DNA from: an uncultured Bacilli bacterium
Lineage (GTDB): Bacteria > Bacillota_I > Bacilli_A > RF39 > UBA660
Assembly: GCA_947598325.1 (NCBI GenBank)
Contig: CANQFD010000003.1
Coordinates: 36,917 to 100,916, forward strand
Direction of reading: 5' to 3'
DNA: 64,000 nucleotides
The position numbers and the translations under genes are program-made. Below, one piece after another: positions 17,233 to 26,282 of this stretch. The notes beneath the pieces were generated by a model. The model ran no database searches, was not told the origin of the DNA, and was given only the letters and a program-made list of their open reading frames with translations. Every line of letters begins with the position of its first letter. Position 1 is the first letter of the stretch.

Positions 17233-18477
17233 CTGTAGTAAATTTATATTATCTAGCATTATTGCAGTTCCCTGTGCAACACATGTTAGTGGATCTTCTG
17301 CAACTTTAATTGGGACTTTTAATTCTTCTTCTAATAATTTATCTATACCATCTATTAATGCTCCACCACCAGTTACAACAATTCCTTTATTAACTATATC
17401 TGCTGAAAGTTCAGGCATCGTCTCTTCAAGTACATTTTTAGCTGCGTATATTATTTTATAAATTGCATCTTTTAATGCTTCTTGAACCTCTTTTGAAGAT
17501 ATAGTTATGCTATTAGGAAGACCTGTAACTAAATCTCTTCCTCTTATTGTTTTTTTACCTTTTTTTGATTCAGGATATACAGTTCCTATTTCTGTTTTAA
17601 TATCTTCTGCAGTTCGCTCACCTATAAGTAATTTATACTTATTTTTTACATATTTTATTATTTCCTGATCAAATAAATCACCTGCTACTCTAATTGATTT
17701 ACTTGTTACTATATCCCCTAACGATAGTATGGCTATATCAGTTGTGCCTCCACCTATATCAATAACCATACTAGCGGAAGGAACAGATATATCAAGACCT
17801 GCTCCTATAGCTGCAACTTTTGGCTCTTCTTCTACAAAAACTCTCTTTGCACCTGTTACCTCTGCAGCTTCTTTTATTGCATTTCTTTCAACCTGAGTAA
17901 TGTTTGAAGGACAACATATAAGTATTCTTGGTTTTGAAAATTTGCCTTTTCCCTTTACTTTTTTTAAAAATATATTTAACATTGCTTCAGTTAATTCAAA
18001 ATCTGCTATTACTCCATCTTTAAGAGGTCTTATAGCTTTAACTTTTCCAGGAGTTCTTCCTAGCATCTGATGAGCTTCTTTTCCAACTGCTAGAATTTCT
18101 TTTGTTTCAGAGCTTACTGCGACTACACTTGGTTCATTTAAAACAATACCTTGTCCTTTTACATATATTAAAACATTTGCTGTTCCTAAATCTATTCCAA
18201 TATCCTTACTCACCAAGATATCATTCCTTTCTAATTTCTTATATTTCATTTTTGTTGCATATCCACCATTTATATGTCTTATTTGTAAATGATACTTTAA
18301 TATTTTTTCAACCTGATTATATAAATTTTTATCTATATAATATAATCTTTCATGTAAATCTTTATGTACTGTACTTTTGCTTACATTTTTATTAAAAGCT
18401 ATTTCCCTTATAGTTTTTTTTGTATTAATAATATAATTTGCTTCATCTATAACTCTTTTATATATTTTATTATCCAA
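17227..18477 (-). CDS. spoIIID-mbl: In-frame SpoIIID-Mbl fusion
   Basis: One open frame encodes both proteins (416 residues). Residues 1-82 are a full SpoIIID, the mother-cell sporulation regulator. It has the helix-turn-helix SKSTVHKDLHERL and the tail IRHINGGYATKMKYKK. After a six- or seven-residue joint, residues about 89-416 are a full Mbl/MreB actin homologue that guides wall synthesis, with DIGIDLGTANVL (phosphate 1), MVIDIGGGTTDIA (phosphate 2) and VVTGGGALIDG (adenosine). In B. subtilis these are adjacent separate genes; here no stop lies between them. Start TTG 18477 follows AGAGGTG; the GTG at 18486 is part of that site. Confidence 0.88.
   Translation of the reverse strand: MDNKIYKRVIDEANYIINTKKTIREIAFNKNVSKSTVHKDLHERLYYIDKNLYNQVEKILKYHLQIRHINGGYATKMKYKKLERNDILVSKDIGIDLGTANVLIYVKGQGIVLNEPSVVAVSSETKEILAVGKEAHQMLGRTPGKVKAIRPLKDGVIADFELTEAMLNIFLKKVKGKGKFSKPRILICCPSNITQVERNAIKEAAEVTGAKRVFVEEEPKVAAIGAGLDISVPSASMVIDIGGGTTDIAILSLGDIVTSKSIRVAGDLFDQEIIKYVKNKYKLLIGERTAEDIKTEIGTVYPESKKGKKTIRGRDLVTGLPNSITISSKEVQEALKDAIYKIIYAAKNVLEETMPELSADIVNKGIVVTGGGALIDGIDKLLEEELKVPIKVAEDPLTCVAQGTAIMLDNINLLQK
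18211..18230 (-). promoter_or_regulatory. Internal ribosome binding site and starts for free Mbl
   Basis: Inside the fusion frame, AAAGGA (18230-18225) is followed after eight bases by TTG (18216) and then GTG (18213). Starting at either gives a 328- or 329-residue Mbl beginning VSKDIGIDLG, the normal N-terminus and length of the family. Free Mbl in vegetative cells could be made this way. Confidence 0.7.
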
Positions 18478-18531
18478 TGAAAACACCTCTATAATAAAAT
18501 ATATAATTATTTGTTATTTTTTATGATTATT

Positions 18532-19164
18532 TTATAGTTCATTTAATTTCTTATCAAAATATTTTTCAGGATTTACAATTTTTCCATCATATATTAGTTC
18601 AAATAATAATCCATTATCAATTGTTTCTCCCAAATTAATATTTCCACTTTTTCCTATTATGTCTCCTTGATTAATTGTTTGATCTTTTTTAACATTTATT
18701 TCTGATAATCCCTCATATGTGCTAATTAAATTATTGGCATGTTTTATTTCTACAACATTCCCTAGTATTTCATCTTTCTTTATATCCACTACAGTTCCAT
18801 CTAATATTGAAACTATTTCAAATGGTTCATCCGATTTATATAAAACACCTGAATTTTGCATATATGTGTCATTATAAAATATTATTGCATTTTGTTTATC
18901 TTCATCGGATGATTCTAGATCATAAAATTTTTTTGATACTTGTACTTTATCAGATGTATATGGTTTTGATATTGCTATATCTGTATTTGCTACTGGAACT
19001 TCATTTGTTAATATGGTTTTATTAACATATACATAATCTGATTCATTACTTGCTACTTTTTGATTTTGCGTCTTATCTAATAAAACTAATGACATTATTA
19101 TAGCTGCGCATGCTATACCATAAATCATTGGCATTACAAATGGTTTTAATTTTCTTTTTTCCAT
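18532..19164 (-). CDS. spoIIQ: SpoIIQ-like engulfment protein with degenerate LytM/M23 domain
   Basis: 210 residues: one N-terminal membrane helix (about 9-27) and an M23-like domain (about 105-205; SILDGTVVDIKKDEILGNVV, INQGDIIGKSG). In B. subtilis SpoIIQ in the forespore binds SpoIIIAH to hold the engulfing membranes. The zinc ligands are lost: the HxHFE motif reads GLLFEL and no HxxxD is present, so it should be structural only. It lies between spoIID and spoIIID as in Bacillus. ATG 19164 follows GAGGTGA; an open GTG upstream is part of that site. Confidence 0.85.
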   Translation of the reverse strand: MEKRKLKPFVMPMIYGIACAAIIMSLVLLDKTQNQKVASNESDYVYVNKTILTNEVPVANTDIAISKPYTSDKVQVSKKFYDLESSDEDKQNAIIFYNDTYMQNSGVLYKSDEPFEIVSILDGTVVDIKKDEILGNVVEIKHANNLISTYEGLSEINVKKDQTINQGDIIGKSGNINLGETIDNGLLFELIYDGKIVNPEKYFDKKLNEL

Positions 19165-19217
19165 ATTATTCACCTCATTTTAAGTTTGGTGAATTTTAAA
19201 TAAATTATACATTTTAT

Positions 19218-20144
19218 TTAAATTTTTTCTATTTGAGTACCCTGATAATAATATTTTAATATTTCTTGATAATTTTTATTTTGTTTTGCAAGAGCATTTG
19301 CACCATACTGGCTCATACCTACACCATGTCCATAACCTCTTGTTTTAATTATAATTTTATTATTATTTTTATTGATATCAAAATCATTTGATCTTAAAGA
19401 TAACTTTGTCTGAAAATTTCTTCCTTTGAATTCTACATTATTTATTTTTAGGCTATATACCCTGCCAGATTCTGTTTTTACTATATCTGTTATATCTAAA
19501 TTTTCTGAATAATTGAGCCCTAGTTTATTATAAAAATCTCTAATATCAAATTCCTTTGTTGTTTCAAATGAACTAGTTTCACTCTTATCAAAACTACTAT
19601 CTACAACTTTTAAATAAGGTAAATCTTGTCCAAATACATTTTTATTATCTTCTGTTTTTCCATTACTAGTAGAAAAAAAGAAAGCATATATTACATCGTT
19701 ATTGTATGTTATATACTCACCTCTAGTTTCATCAATACTCTCTTTTATTTTAGATATATATTTATCATAATTATCTTTCCATTTTTCTCTTAATACTGAT
19801 TCATCTTGATAAACTTGAGAGCTTGTATCATCTGTAACATCATATTCTTTATCTTTATTATTTTGGATTTGTTTTAGGGCATATGTTCTTGCTGCTACGG
19901 CTTGTGCCTTTAATGCTTCTTTTTCAAAATAAACAGGTACCTCTGATGAAACAACTCCTATTAAATATTCTTCTAAATTTATTTTTTCAACTGTATTATC
20001 ACTTTTTAATACTCTTATAGTCTGTTCTTCTTTATTTGTATTAAACCCTGATATTATTGTTTTTAAAGTGAAATCATAAAAAAAATGAATTATAAAACCA
20101 GGTATACTTATTATTAATACTAGTAATATTATTAGTCTTTTCAT
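19218..20144 (-). CDS. spoIID: Stage II sporulation protein D, lytic transglycosylase
   Basis: SpoIID cuts septal peptidoglycan with SpoIIP and SpoIIM during engulfment. 308 residues with an N-terminal membrane anchor (about 3-24). The conserved segment SSEVPVYFEKEALKAQAVAA (about 66-85) contains the catalytic Glu region, and the C-terminal GYGHGVGMSQYGA is the family signature. ATG 20144 has GGTGAT just before it; the upstream GTG belongs to that site. Gene order murA-(three genes)-spoIID-spoIIQ-spoIIID-mbl is like Bacillus with insertions. Confidence 0.93.
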   Translation of the reverse strand: MKRLIILLVLIISIPGFIIHFFYDFTLKTIISGFNTNKEEQTIRVLKSDNTVEKINLEEYLIGVVSSEVPVYFEKEALKAQAVAARTYALKQIQNNKDKEYDVTDDTSSQVYQDESVLREKWKDNYDKYISKIKESIDETRGEYITYNNDVIYAFFFSTSNGKTEDNKNVFGQDLPYLKVVDSSFDKSETSSFETTKEFDIRDFYNKLGLNYSENLDITDIVKTESGRVYSLKINNVEFKGRNFQTKLSLRSNDFDINKNNNKIIIKTRGYGHGVGMSQYGANALAKQNKNYQEILKYYYQGTQIEKI

Positions 20145-20167
20145 AGTTATCACCAGTAAAGTATATG

Positions 20168-20605
20168 CTAATTATTTAATTCATATTCCTTAATTTTATT
20201 AACCCTTCTATTATGTCTTTCTTCTTTTGAAAATGGTGTATTTATAAATTCTTCAATTAATCTTTTAGCTCTTTTTATAGATATATTTGAACCAAAAGCT
20301 ATTATGTTTGCATCATTATCGTTTCTTGTAGCTCTTACGTCTTTTATACTTGTTACTCTTGCACATCTAATACCCTTAACTTTATTACATGCTATACTCA
20401 TTCCTATTCCAGAGCCACATATAGCAATTCCATAATCAAGTTGTTTTGTTGATACTTTTTCACCTAATTTGAATGCATAATCTGTATAATCAACATTCCC
20501 TTTTTTATTAGTACCTAAATCTACAAAATCTACATTGCTTAATTCTTTTTTTATTTTATTCTTAAGTTCATATCCATGGTGATCAGATATTATTCCTATT
20601 TTCAT
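20168..20605 (-). CDS. rpiB: Ribose-5-phosphate isomerase B
   Basis: Interconverts ribose 5-phosphate and ribulose 5-phosphate in the pentose phosphate pathway. The 145 residues have SDHHGYELK at the N-terminus, the catalytic Cys in ICGSGIGMS (about 63) and RHNRRV near the C-terminus. Length and motifs are normal for the RpiB/LacAB family. It lies 23 bases before spoIID. Confidence 0.93.
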   Translation of the reverse strand: MKIGIISDHHGYELKNKIKKELSNVDFVDLGTNKKGNVDYTDYAFKLGEKVSTKQLDYGIAICGSGIGMSIACNKVKGIRCARVTSIKDVRATRNDNDANIIAFGSNISIKRAKRLIEEFINTPFSKEERHNRRVNKIKEYELNN

Positions 20606-20638
20606 AAAAATTCCTCTATTCCTAATAAATTATAACAT

Positions 20639-20667
20639 ACAAAAAAAATTAGAACAATGTTCTAATT
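20639..20667 (-). terminator. rpmE terminator
   Basis: Arms TTAGAAC / GTTCTAA (20649-20655 and 20659-20665), three-base loop, eight T residues on the minus strand. Confidence 0.85.
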
Positions 20668-20673
20668 AATTAT

Positions 20674-20901
20674 TTATTCTTCTGTTTTTTTTGCTTTGTT
20701 TTGATTAATACCATATTTAGCATTAAATCTTTCAACTGCACCAGCTTTTGACGCAATTGTTTGTTTTCCTGTATAAAAAGGATGACATTCTGAACAAACT
20801 TCTACATGTATTTCATCTTTTGTTGATTTGGTAGTCCATTCACTTCCACAAGCGCATTTAACTTTAGCATCCTTATAAACTACATTTCCTTCTTTTGCCA
20901 T
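20674..20901 (-). CDS. rpmE: 50S ribosomal protein L31, zinc-binding type
   Basis: 75-residue L31 with zinc ligands CAC (about 17-19) and CSEC (about 36-39), i.e. the C+ form, and the family segment [11 protein letters not shown] 20901 follows GGAAGGAGA; an ATG 21 bases upstream would be open but places the site inside the gene. The C-terminus is Lys-rich. Followed by a terminator. Confidence 0.95.
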   Translation of the reverse strand: MAKEGNVVYKDAKVKCACGSEWTTKSTKDEIHVEVCSECHPFYTGKQTIASKAGAVERFNAKYGINQNKAKKTEE

Positions 20902-20970
20902 ATATATATCTCCTTCCGCCATAACTATTACAAGCTATAGAATTATTAAAATCTATATTATTATAACAAT

Positions 20971-21687
20971 TTAACTTTCTTTGTGCAAGTCTAAATCGTT
21001 AATTTTTAGTATTATCTTCTTATATATCGCCATATTACCCTCGTTTGTTATATAAACTGGATAGCTTTTTGTTAAATAATCAGCATTTTTATTTAAAATA
21101 CTAAATAAATCAATGTATATAATATTGTTATTTTTAGTTAATTGCTCTACTTTCTTATTTATATAGTTATAATATTTATCATTATTTACATTATTAGTAT
21201 CATTAAAATAGCCTAGAAAAATTATTTTTTTACTATTTAAGCTTTTTATTTTATTAAATAGCTCATTTATATCTAATACTACTTGATCTAAATATTTATA
21301 TATTTCATAATCTTGATTATTATCATCTATTTTAGATAATTTATAGTTTATTTCATTATTTCCTATATTTAATATTAAAACATCAGTTCTTTTTATTATA
21401 TTTTGTATTGAAATATTATCTATATTCAGATTTTGATCTATATCATTTATAACATCTATTATTCTTATATCTTTCTTTATAAAATCTTTTGAATAAAAAC
21501 CTAAAATTTCTTCATCATCTAACTTCTTTGATATTAAGTCTGCAAAATTAATTGATTTTAAATTATTAGAAAATAATTCTTTATCCCCCAAAATTGTATA
21601 ATTTATTTCGTTATTATTATTTTGTATATATGAAATTAATATTATTAAAGAGAAAAATATTAAAACAAGAATTATTTTCATTTTCAT
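20971..21687 (-). CDS. SGNH-hydrolase-like membrane protein, probably inactive
   Basis: 238 residues with an N-terminal membrane helix (about 3-21). The order of blocks is that of SGNH/GDSL esterases of the YpmR type, but the catalytic positions differ. GDS is GDK (ILGDKELFSNN), the block III G-x-N-D is GNNE (LILNIGNNE), and the DxxH block near the C-terminus reads ITNEGNMAIYK with no His. It therefore looks like a pseudo-enzyme. The start ATG 21687 lies eight bases after AAAGGA; an ATG nine bases upstream abuts it. It sits between murA and rpmE. Confidence 0.6.
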   Translation of the reverse strand: MKMKIILVLIFFSLIILISYIQNNNNEINYTILGDKELFSNNLKSINFADLISKKLDDEEILGFYSKDFIKKDIRIIDVINDIDQNLNIDNISIQNIIKRTDVLILNIGNNEINYKLSKIDDNNQDYEIYKYLDQVVLDINELFNKIKSLNSKKIIFLGYFNDTNNVNNDKYYNYINKKVEQLTKNNNIIYIDLFSILNKNADYLTKSYPVYITNEGNMAIYKKIILKINDLDLHKES

Positions 21688-21716
21688 TAGACCCATCCTT
21701 TATAATTTATATTAAA

Positions 21717-22973
21717 TTATATTTGAATAAGTTCAATTTTAGCACCTATTTTTTTTAGTTTTTCAACAATATTTTCATATCCTCTAAGTATATAGTCAGC
21801 TCCACTTATTGTTGTTGTACCACTTGCCAATAATCCTGCGATTACTAAGCCTGCCCCTGCACGTAAATCTGTAGCAGATACATCGGTTCCAACAAGATTT
21901 GTTTTGCCTCTTATAGTTGCTTTATTTCCCTCTACTTTCGATATTGCACCCATCTTACATAATTGATATAGATTTAAAAATCTATTTTCATATAATGTTT
22001 CATGAATTTTGGACTCTCCTTCTGCTTGTGTCATAAGGCTTGCTATTATTTGTTGTAAATCTGTTGGAAAACCTGGATATACTTGAGTTCTAACATTTAC
22101 CTTTCTTAATTTATTTTTATTTGTTACTTCTATTTTATCACCATCTATATGCAAATCTACTCCCATTTCCAATAACTTTTGAAGTGGTGCATAAATATGT
22201 TCTGGTATAACATTTTCAACAGTTAATTTTTTACATACTGCTGCTCCTATCATTATATAAGTGGCAGCCTCTATTCTATCTGGTATAACTTCATGAATAC
22301 AAGATTTTAAATATGAAACTCCTCTTATTTTTATATTGCTAGTTCCAGCACCACTTATTTTTGCTCCCATAGAATTTAAAAAAGATGCTAAATCTACTAT
22401 TTCGGGCTCTTTTGCAGCATTTTCTATTATAGTTGTGCCCTTTGCTTTAACAGCAGCCAAAATAATATTAATCGTTGCTCCTACACTAGAAATATCTAGA
22501 TATATACTATTACCAACTAGTTCGTCTGCCGTTATTGTATATTTATTATTATCTTGAACTACTTTTGCACCCAATGCTTCAAAACCCTTTAAGTGAAGAT
22601 CAATTGGTCTTGCCCCTATTGTACATCCACCTGGAAAATACATTTCTATTTTCTTATGTCTACCTAATAAAGCTCCCATAAAATAATATGATGCTCTAAG
22701 TCTTTTTGATGCATCCTCTGGTATTGGTTTATTTTCTATATTACAAGAATCAATAGATATCTCTCCATTATCTGTCCTTTTTACTTTTGCACCTAAGTAT
22801 TCTAATATATCCTCTAATGCATCTATATCTGATATGTTTGGAACATTTGTTATTGTTACATTTTCATCACATAATATCGCAGCAGGAATTAAAGCAACAG
22901 CACTGTTTTTAGATCCACTTATACTAACTGTTCCCTCTAATTGTTTTCCTCCATTTATTTTTAATATTTTCAT
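21717..22973 (-). CDS. murA: UDP-N-acetylglucosamine 1-carboxyvinyltransferase
   Basis: First committed step of peptidoglycan synthesis: transfers enolpyruvate from PEP to UDP-GlcNAc. 418 residues, as in the family. The conserved Lys-Asn is GSKN (about 20-23) and the fosfomycin-target Cys is in FPGGCTIGARP (about 117). Location upstream of spoIID matches murAA of Bacillus. GGAGG precedes the ATG. Confidence 0.97.
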   Translation of the reverse strand: MKILKINGGKQLEGTVSISGSKNSAVALIPAAILCDENVTITNVPNISDIDALEDILEYLGAKVKRTDNGEISIDSCNIENKPIPEDASKRLRASYYFMGALLGRHKKIEMYFPGGCTIGARPIDLHLKGFEALGAKVVQDNNKYTITADELVGNSIYLDISSVGATINIILAAVKAKGTTIIENAAKEPEIVDLASFLNSMGAKISGAGTSNIKIRGVSYLKSCIHEVIPDRIEAATYIMIGAAVCKKLTVENVIPEHIYAPLQKLLEMGVDLHIDGDKIEVTNKNKLRKVNVRTQVYPGFPTDLQQIIASLMTQAEGESKIHETLYENRFLNLYQLCKMGAISKVEGNKATIRGKTNLVGTDVSATDLRAGAGLVIAGLLASGTTTISGADYILRGYENIVEKLKKIGAKIELIQI

Positions 22974-23061
22974 ATTAGCCTCCTAAACTATTGTCTATAT
23001 TAACATATGCTAAATATATGAATTTGCTTTATCTATTTTTTTAATTTTATCACAATATATC

Positions 23062-23096
23062 AAAAAAAAATACTCTATTTTATATTTTAGAGTATT
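23062..23096 (-). terminator. Terminator of the two-gene envelope operon
   Basis: Nine-base arms (23069-23077 and 23088-23096), ten-base loop, T-run on the minus strand, directly after the lipoprotein stop. Confidence 0.88.
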
Positions 23097-23101
23097 TAAT
23101 C

Positions 23102-24133
23102 TTATAAAGTAAATGTATAAGTATATTTATCATCAATCATTTCTTGCATATTTAACTTTTTACTTATTAATAATTGTTTCTTTTTATTTAATAAGTCTGC
23201 CTTAGATGTTTCAAGATATCCTGCTTCAGTTAATAATTGATTTGAAAAAGTACACATATCTTCTTCATATTTAGTTCCGATTCTGCTATTTCTAGCATCG
23301 TTATACTTTTTGTATAAATCTTTTGGAACTTGTAATCTTTGTCTTAAATAACTATCAACTAAATCATTATTTTCAATTTCCTCATTAGTATATCCAATTT
23401 TTAATTTTTTTCCATCTGGTGAATTGATATATATTGCGTTTGGAGTTACTAATTGACATAAATTTACCATTTGAAATTTTGTTGCAGCAGCTACATATAA
23501 TCCACCTGAATTTGCATAAGACATTTCACTTCTCATTTTTCCATTGTCTTGATCATATTCAACAGTTTCCATTTTTGCTGTCATTTTTCTTATCTTTTTA
23601 GCTGTTGCTTTTGTATATCTTTTTGTTTCTTTAAGCTCACTTAATGCTTCATTTCTTAATTTTTCATATTTTTGTACAAGTTCTTTAATATCTGGTGAAT
23701 TGATAATAAATTCTGATACATCAGGCATCTTTATTATCTTTTTAATCTTTTTATTATCAAAGTTAGCATTATCTATTGCTTGAATCATATTATCTGATAA
23801 TAAACTATTATCCACTAAAGTTAAAGCTGCTTGTATTTGACTAACATTATAATCTTCTACTTTATCGTTTATTACATTACCCATTACTATAACATCTTCT
23901 TGTGTTGCTCCAACTGATTCATAAAAATCTGTATATTCGTTATATGAATTCATTGCAACTTCAGTAATTTGATTTTGTAATATTTCTTCTTCACTTAATA
24001 CTTCTTCAGTTGTTTGTGATTCTGTTGTAGTTTCAACTTGTTTTTCTTCTTTGTTTGCACATCCATAAAGGCTGAATAACATTGATCCTATAAGTGCAGT
24101 AGTAATAAATTTTCTATATTTTAAATTTCTCAT
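23102..24133 (-). CDS. Lipoprotein of unknown function
   Basis: 343 residues with a lipoprotein signal peptide; lipobox SLYGC puts the lipidated Cys near residue 25. A Thr/Glu-rich spacer (about 30-50) is followed by a mostly helical outer domain, with KNxxK-type charged helices and a strand-rich segment around LCQLVTPNAIYINSPDGKKLKIGY (in parts about 225-250). No known domain was recognised. It is 19 bases after the Thr/Lys-rich membrane protein and shares its promoter and terminator, so the two probably work together at the cell surface. Confidence 0.7.
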   Translation of the reverse strand: MRNLKYRKFITTALIGSMLFSLYGCANKEEKQVETTTESQTTEEVLSEEEILQNQITEVAMNSYNEYTDFYESVGATQEDVIVMGNVINDKVEDYNVSQIQAALTLVDNSLLSDNMIQAIDNANFDNKKIKKIIKMPDVSEFIINSPDIKELVQKYEKLRNEALSELKETKRYTKATAKKIRKMTAKMETVEYDQDNGKMRSEMSYANSGGLYVAAATKFQMVNLCQLVTPNAIYINSPDGKKLKIGYTNEEIENNDLVDSYLRQRLQVPKDLYKKYNDARNSRIGTKYEEDMCTFSNQLLTEAGYLETSKADLLNKKKQLLISKKLNMQEMIDDKYTYTFTL

Positions 24134-24152
24134 TTTTATCCCCCTTTATATA

Positions 24153-25541
24153 TTACATATTATTTGATAAAGATAAAGTTTTTGCTGATTCTTGTTCTTG
24201 TTTTAATGCTTTTAAATAATCCAATTGCTCTTCGTACATTTTTTTAACTGATGATATTGTTTGAGCTTCTATTGTATCTTCTTCTGTATTTTCTTCTACT
24301 GTATTTTCTTGTGTTGTATCTTCTTCTATTGGATCATCATAACTATAATCTTGCTTTTCTTCTTCAACTATAGTTACATTAGAATCTGTTTCTTCTGTTG
24401 TATTATCTTGTGTTGGTTGTTCATTTACTACATCTTTATTTGTTTCTTCTGCTTCTGGTGTTTCTTGTGGTTTATTTGCTTCTTCTTCTGATCTATTTGC
24501 TTCTTCCTCTGATACAACATTACCATTTAAATCATAGTAAGTTTCATCTTTTTTATCTGATTCAATAGGATCATTTAAATTATAATTTGGTTCAGGTTTT
24601 TCTGTTGTTCTATCACCAGTTTCTGGATCTATATAATATACTCCTCCTGGGTTTTCTGTTGTTGTTGATGTATTATCCTTTGATGTATCTTTTGTTGTAT
24701 CTTTTGTTGTATCTTTTGAAGTATCCTTTTTAGTGTCTTTTTTAGTATCTTTACTAACTGATTCTTTATTTTTTCCTTTTGTTGAATCTGTTTTCTTCTC
24801 TGACACTTTTGTTGCAACTATTTTTTCTTCACTCTTATTTTTATTAGTTGCTTTTTTAGCTTTTTCTACTTTTTTAGCTGTTGGCATTGAAGAACTTGAT
24901 ACAGTTACATTTTTATTTTCTTTTTCATCATTATTTGATGTTTTTTCTTTTTTAGTTTCTTTATCTTCTTTTTCATCTAATAATTCACTATCATCTTCGT
25001 CAAAAGAATACTTATTATTGTCATCTTCAAATACAAATGAATCTGTTTCTTCTGGTGTAGTCATTTCTTCTGTTGTAGATGCAGAATTATCATTGTAGTT
25101 ATCTTCTTTTTGTTTTTTTCTACCTATTCCAAATATTGTAGTTCCTAATAATGATACCACTAAAACACCTGCTGTTATTATTGCTGCTGTTTTTTTATCT
25201 AATCTATGTTCTTTAAATGGTCTCATAATAAAATTTCTATGTTTGTATGTTGGTTTATTTTGTGAACTAAATATATATGAACTGTTAGCAATTAATGTAT
25301 CTCTTTCATTTTCTAAGCTTTCTCTAATTTCATCATTTTCTATATTTTCTATGTCCATATCAATTAAATTATTATATTTACTTTTTAGAAGTTCCTTATA
25401 TTGTGCTATTTGTTTAGAAATTTTATTTGCAGTATTTAAATCTTCTTCCTTTAAAGCTTTTTTCTCTTCTTTTAATAATATTTGTATTTCTCTTGCAATA
25501 CTTTCATATGATTGATTTTGTTTTCTTATTTCTTCTGCCAT
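24153..25541 (-). CDS. Single-pass membrane protein with long low-complexity outer region
   Basis: 462 residues. The cytoplasmic N-terminus (about 1-110) is a helical, probably coiled-coil domain; a membrane helix follows (about 115-137). The outer part is low-complexity: acidic and Lys stretches, then a run of Lys-Asp-Thr repeats (about 270-300), a short conserved-looking piece with VYYIDPETGDRT and ETYYDLNGNVV, acidic Glu/Thr stretches, and a final helix (about 420-455). The repeats look like a wall-spanning spacer. ATG 25541 follows AAGGGGG; the TTG upstream is too close. Function unknown. Confidence 0.7.
   Translation of the reverse strand: MAEEIRKQNQSYESIAREIQILLKEEKKALKEEDLNTANKISKQIAQYKELLKSKYNNLIDMDIENIENDEIRESLENERDTLIANSSYIFSSQNKPTYKHRNFIMRPFKEHRLDKKTAAIITAGVLVVSLLGTTIFGIGRKKQKEDNYNDNSASTTEEMTTPEETDSFVFEDDNNKYSFDEDDSELLDEKEDKETKKEKTSNNDEKENKNVTVSSSSMPTAKKVEKAKKATNKNKSEEKIVATKVSEKKTDSTKGKNKESVSKDTKKDTKKDTSKDTTKDTTKDTSKDNTSTTTENPGGVYYIDPETGDRTTEKPEPNYNLNDPIESDKKDETYYDLNGNVVSEEEANRSEEEANKPQETPEAEETNKDVVNEQPTQDNTTEETDSNVTIVEEEKQDYSYDDPIEEDTTQENTVEENTEEDTIEAQTISSVKKMYEEQLDYLKALKQEQESAKTLSLSNNM
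24674..24753 (-). repeat. 12-bp tandem repeat within the membrane protein gene
   Basis: Six or seven imperfect copies of a 12-base unit encoding Lys-Asp-Thr plus Lys, Ser or Thr. In-frame copy-number change would lengthen or shorten the outer spacer without breaking the gene. Confidence 0.8.
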
Positions 25542-25574
25542 AGTCAATTCCCCCTTCTCGTAATGACAGGCAAT

Positions 25575-25603
25575 ATATTATCATAAGTTATCACTTTTGT
25601 CAA
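25575..25603 (-). promoter_or_regulatory. Strong promoter of the two-gene envelope operon
   Basis: Minus strand: perfect TTGACA (25603-25598), 17 bases, TAATAT (25580-25575). The start codon follows after about 33 bases. Confidence 0.85.
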
Positions 25604-25748
25604 TTTTTTATAAGAAATATTATTAAAATTTTGTTTAGTTTTTAAATTGAAGTTATACAAAGTAAATTTCTTTTTATAATACTTTTACAAATATTTCGTC
25701 TTTTTTTCATTTTGATTTATCATTTACTTGAAAAATTTATTTTTTAAT

Positions 25749-26282
25749 TTAATCAAAGTATTTTTTTATTAATTCTTTTACAAAAAAAGTATATTCTGCA
25801 TTTGAACTTTCTGATTCATCAGCTTCTACTAGACAAAGTGGAGGAAATAATACACACCACCAATTGTCACCATCTCCATTACCTAGTGTTATTACTAATG
25901 ATTCATACTTTCCTTCTTTATATACTATTCCTTTGTATTTCTTTTTAGGAAAATAGTTATAACCATAATTTATTTTATAATCTTTATCATAATTTAAGTT
26001 ATTTAACGTATCTTTAACTAGTTTATCTAATACATCTATATTATCTTTCATTATATTTCTAGTTGTATTTATATCATCAACGCCTTCTAATAATTCAAAT
26101 ATTTTATTTTGAACAACATTTCTTAACTGTATCTTTATATTTTGATCATATACACTGTTACTGTTTGCTATTATTCTAAATCTAATTGCTTCATTTGGAA
26201 TTATACTTTCTTCTGCTTCTGATTTATTAAATACATAAAACATTGATATTATTGCTAATATTAATATTATATATTTTTTCAT
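25749..26282 (-). CDS. spoIIR: Stage II sporulation protein R
   Basis: SpoIIR is secreted by the forespore and triggers SpoIIGA to process pro-sigma-E in the mother cell. The 177 residues have an N-terminal signal or anchor (about 3-20). The family motifs are IPNEAIRFRIIANSNS (about 28-43) and GDGDNWWCVLFPPLC (about 134-148). The ribosome site (AAAGGATG, 26298-26291) lies in the 3' arm of the prmC terminator hairpin. Confidence 0.93.
   Translation of the reverse strand: MKKYIILILAIISMFYVFNKSEAEESIIPNEAIRFRIIANSNSVYDQNIKIQLRNVVQNKIFELLEGVDDINTTRNIMKDNIDVLDKLVKDTLNNLNYDKDYKINYGYNYFPKKKYKGIVYKEGKYESLVITLGNGDGDNWWCVLFPPLCLVEADESESSNAEYTFFVKELIKKYFD

Noticed and set aside
24733..25098. Ser/Phe-rich plus-strand frame opposite the low-complexity membrane protein
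   Set aside because: Reverse reading of Lys/Glu/Asp-rich codons gives such sequences; no ribosome site.
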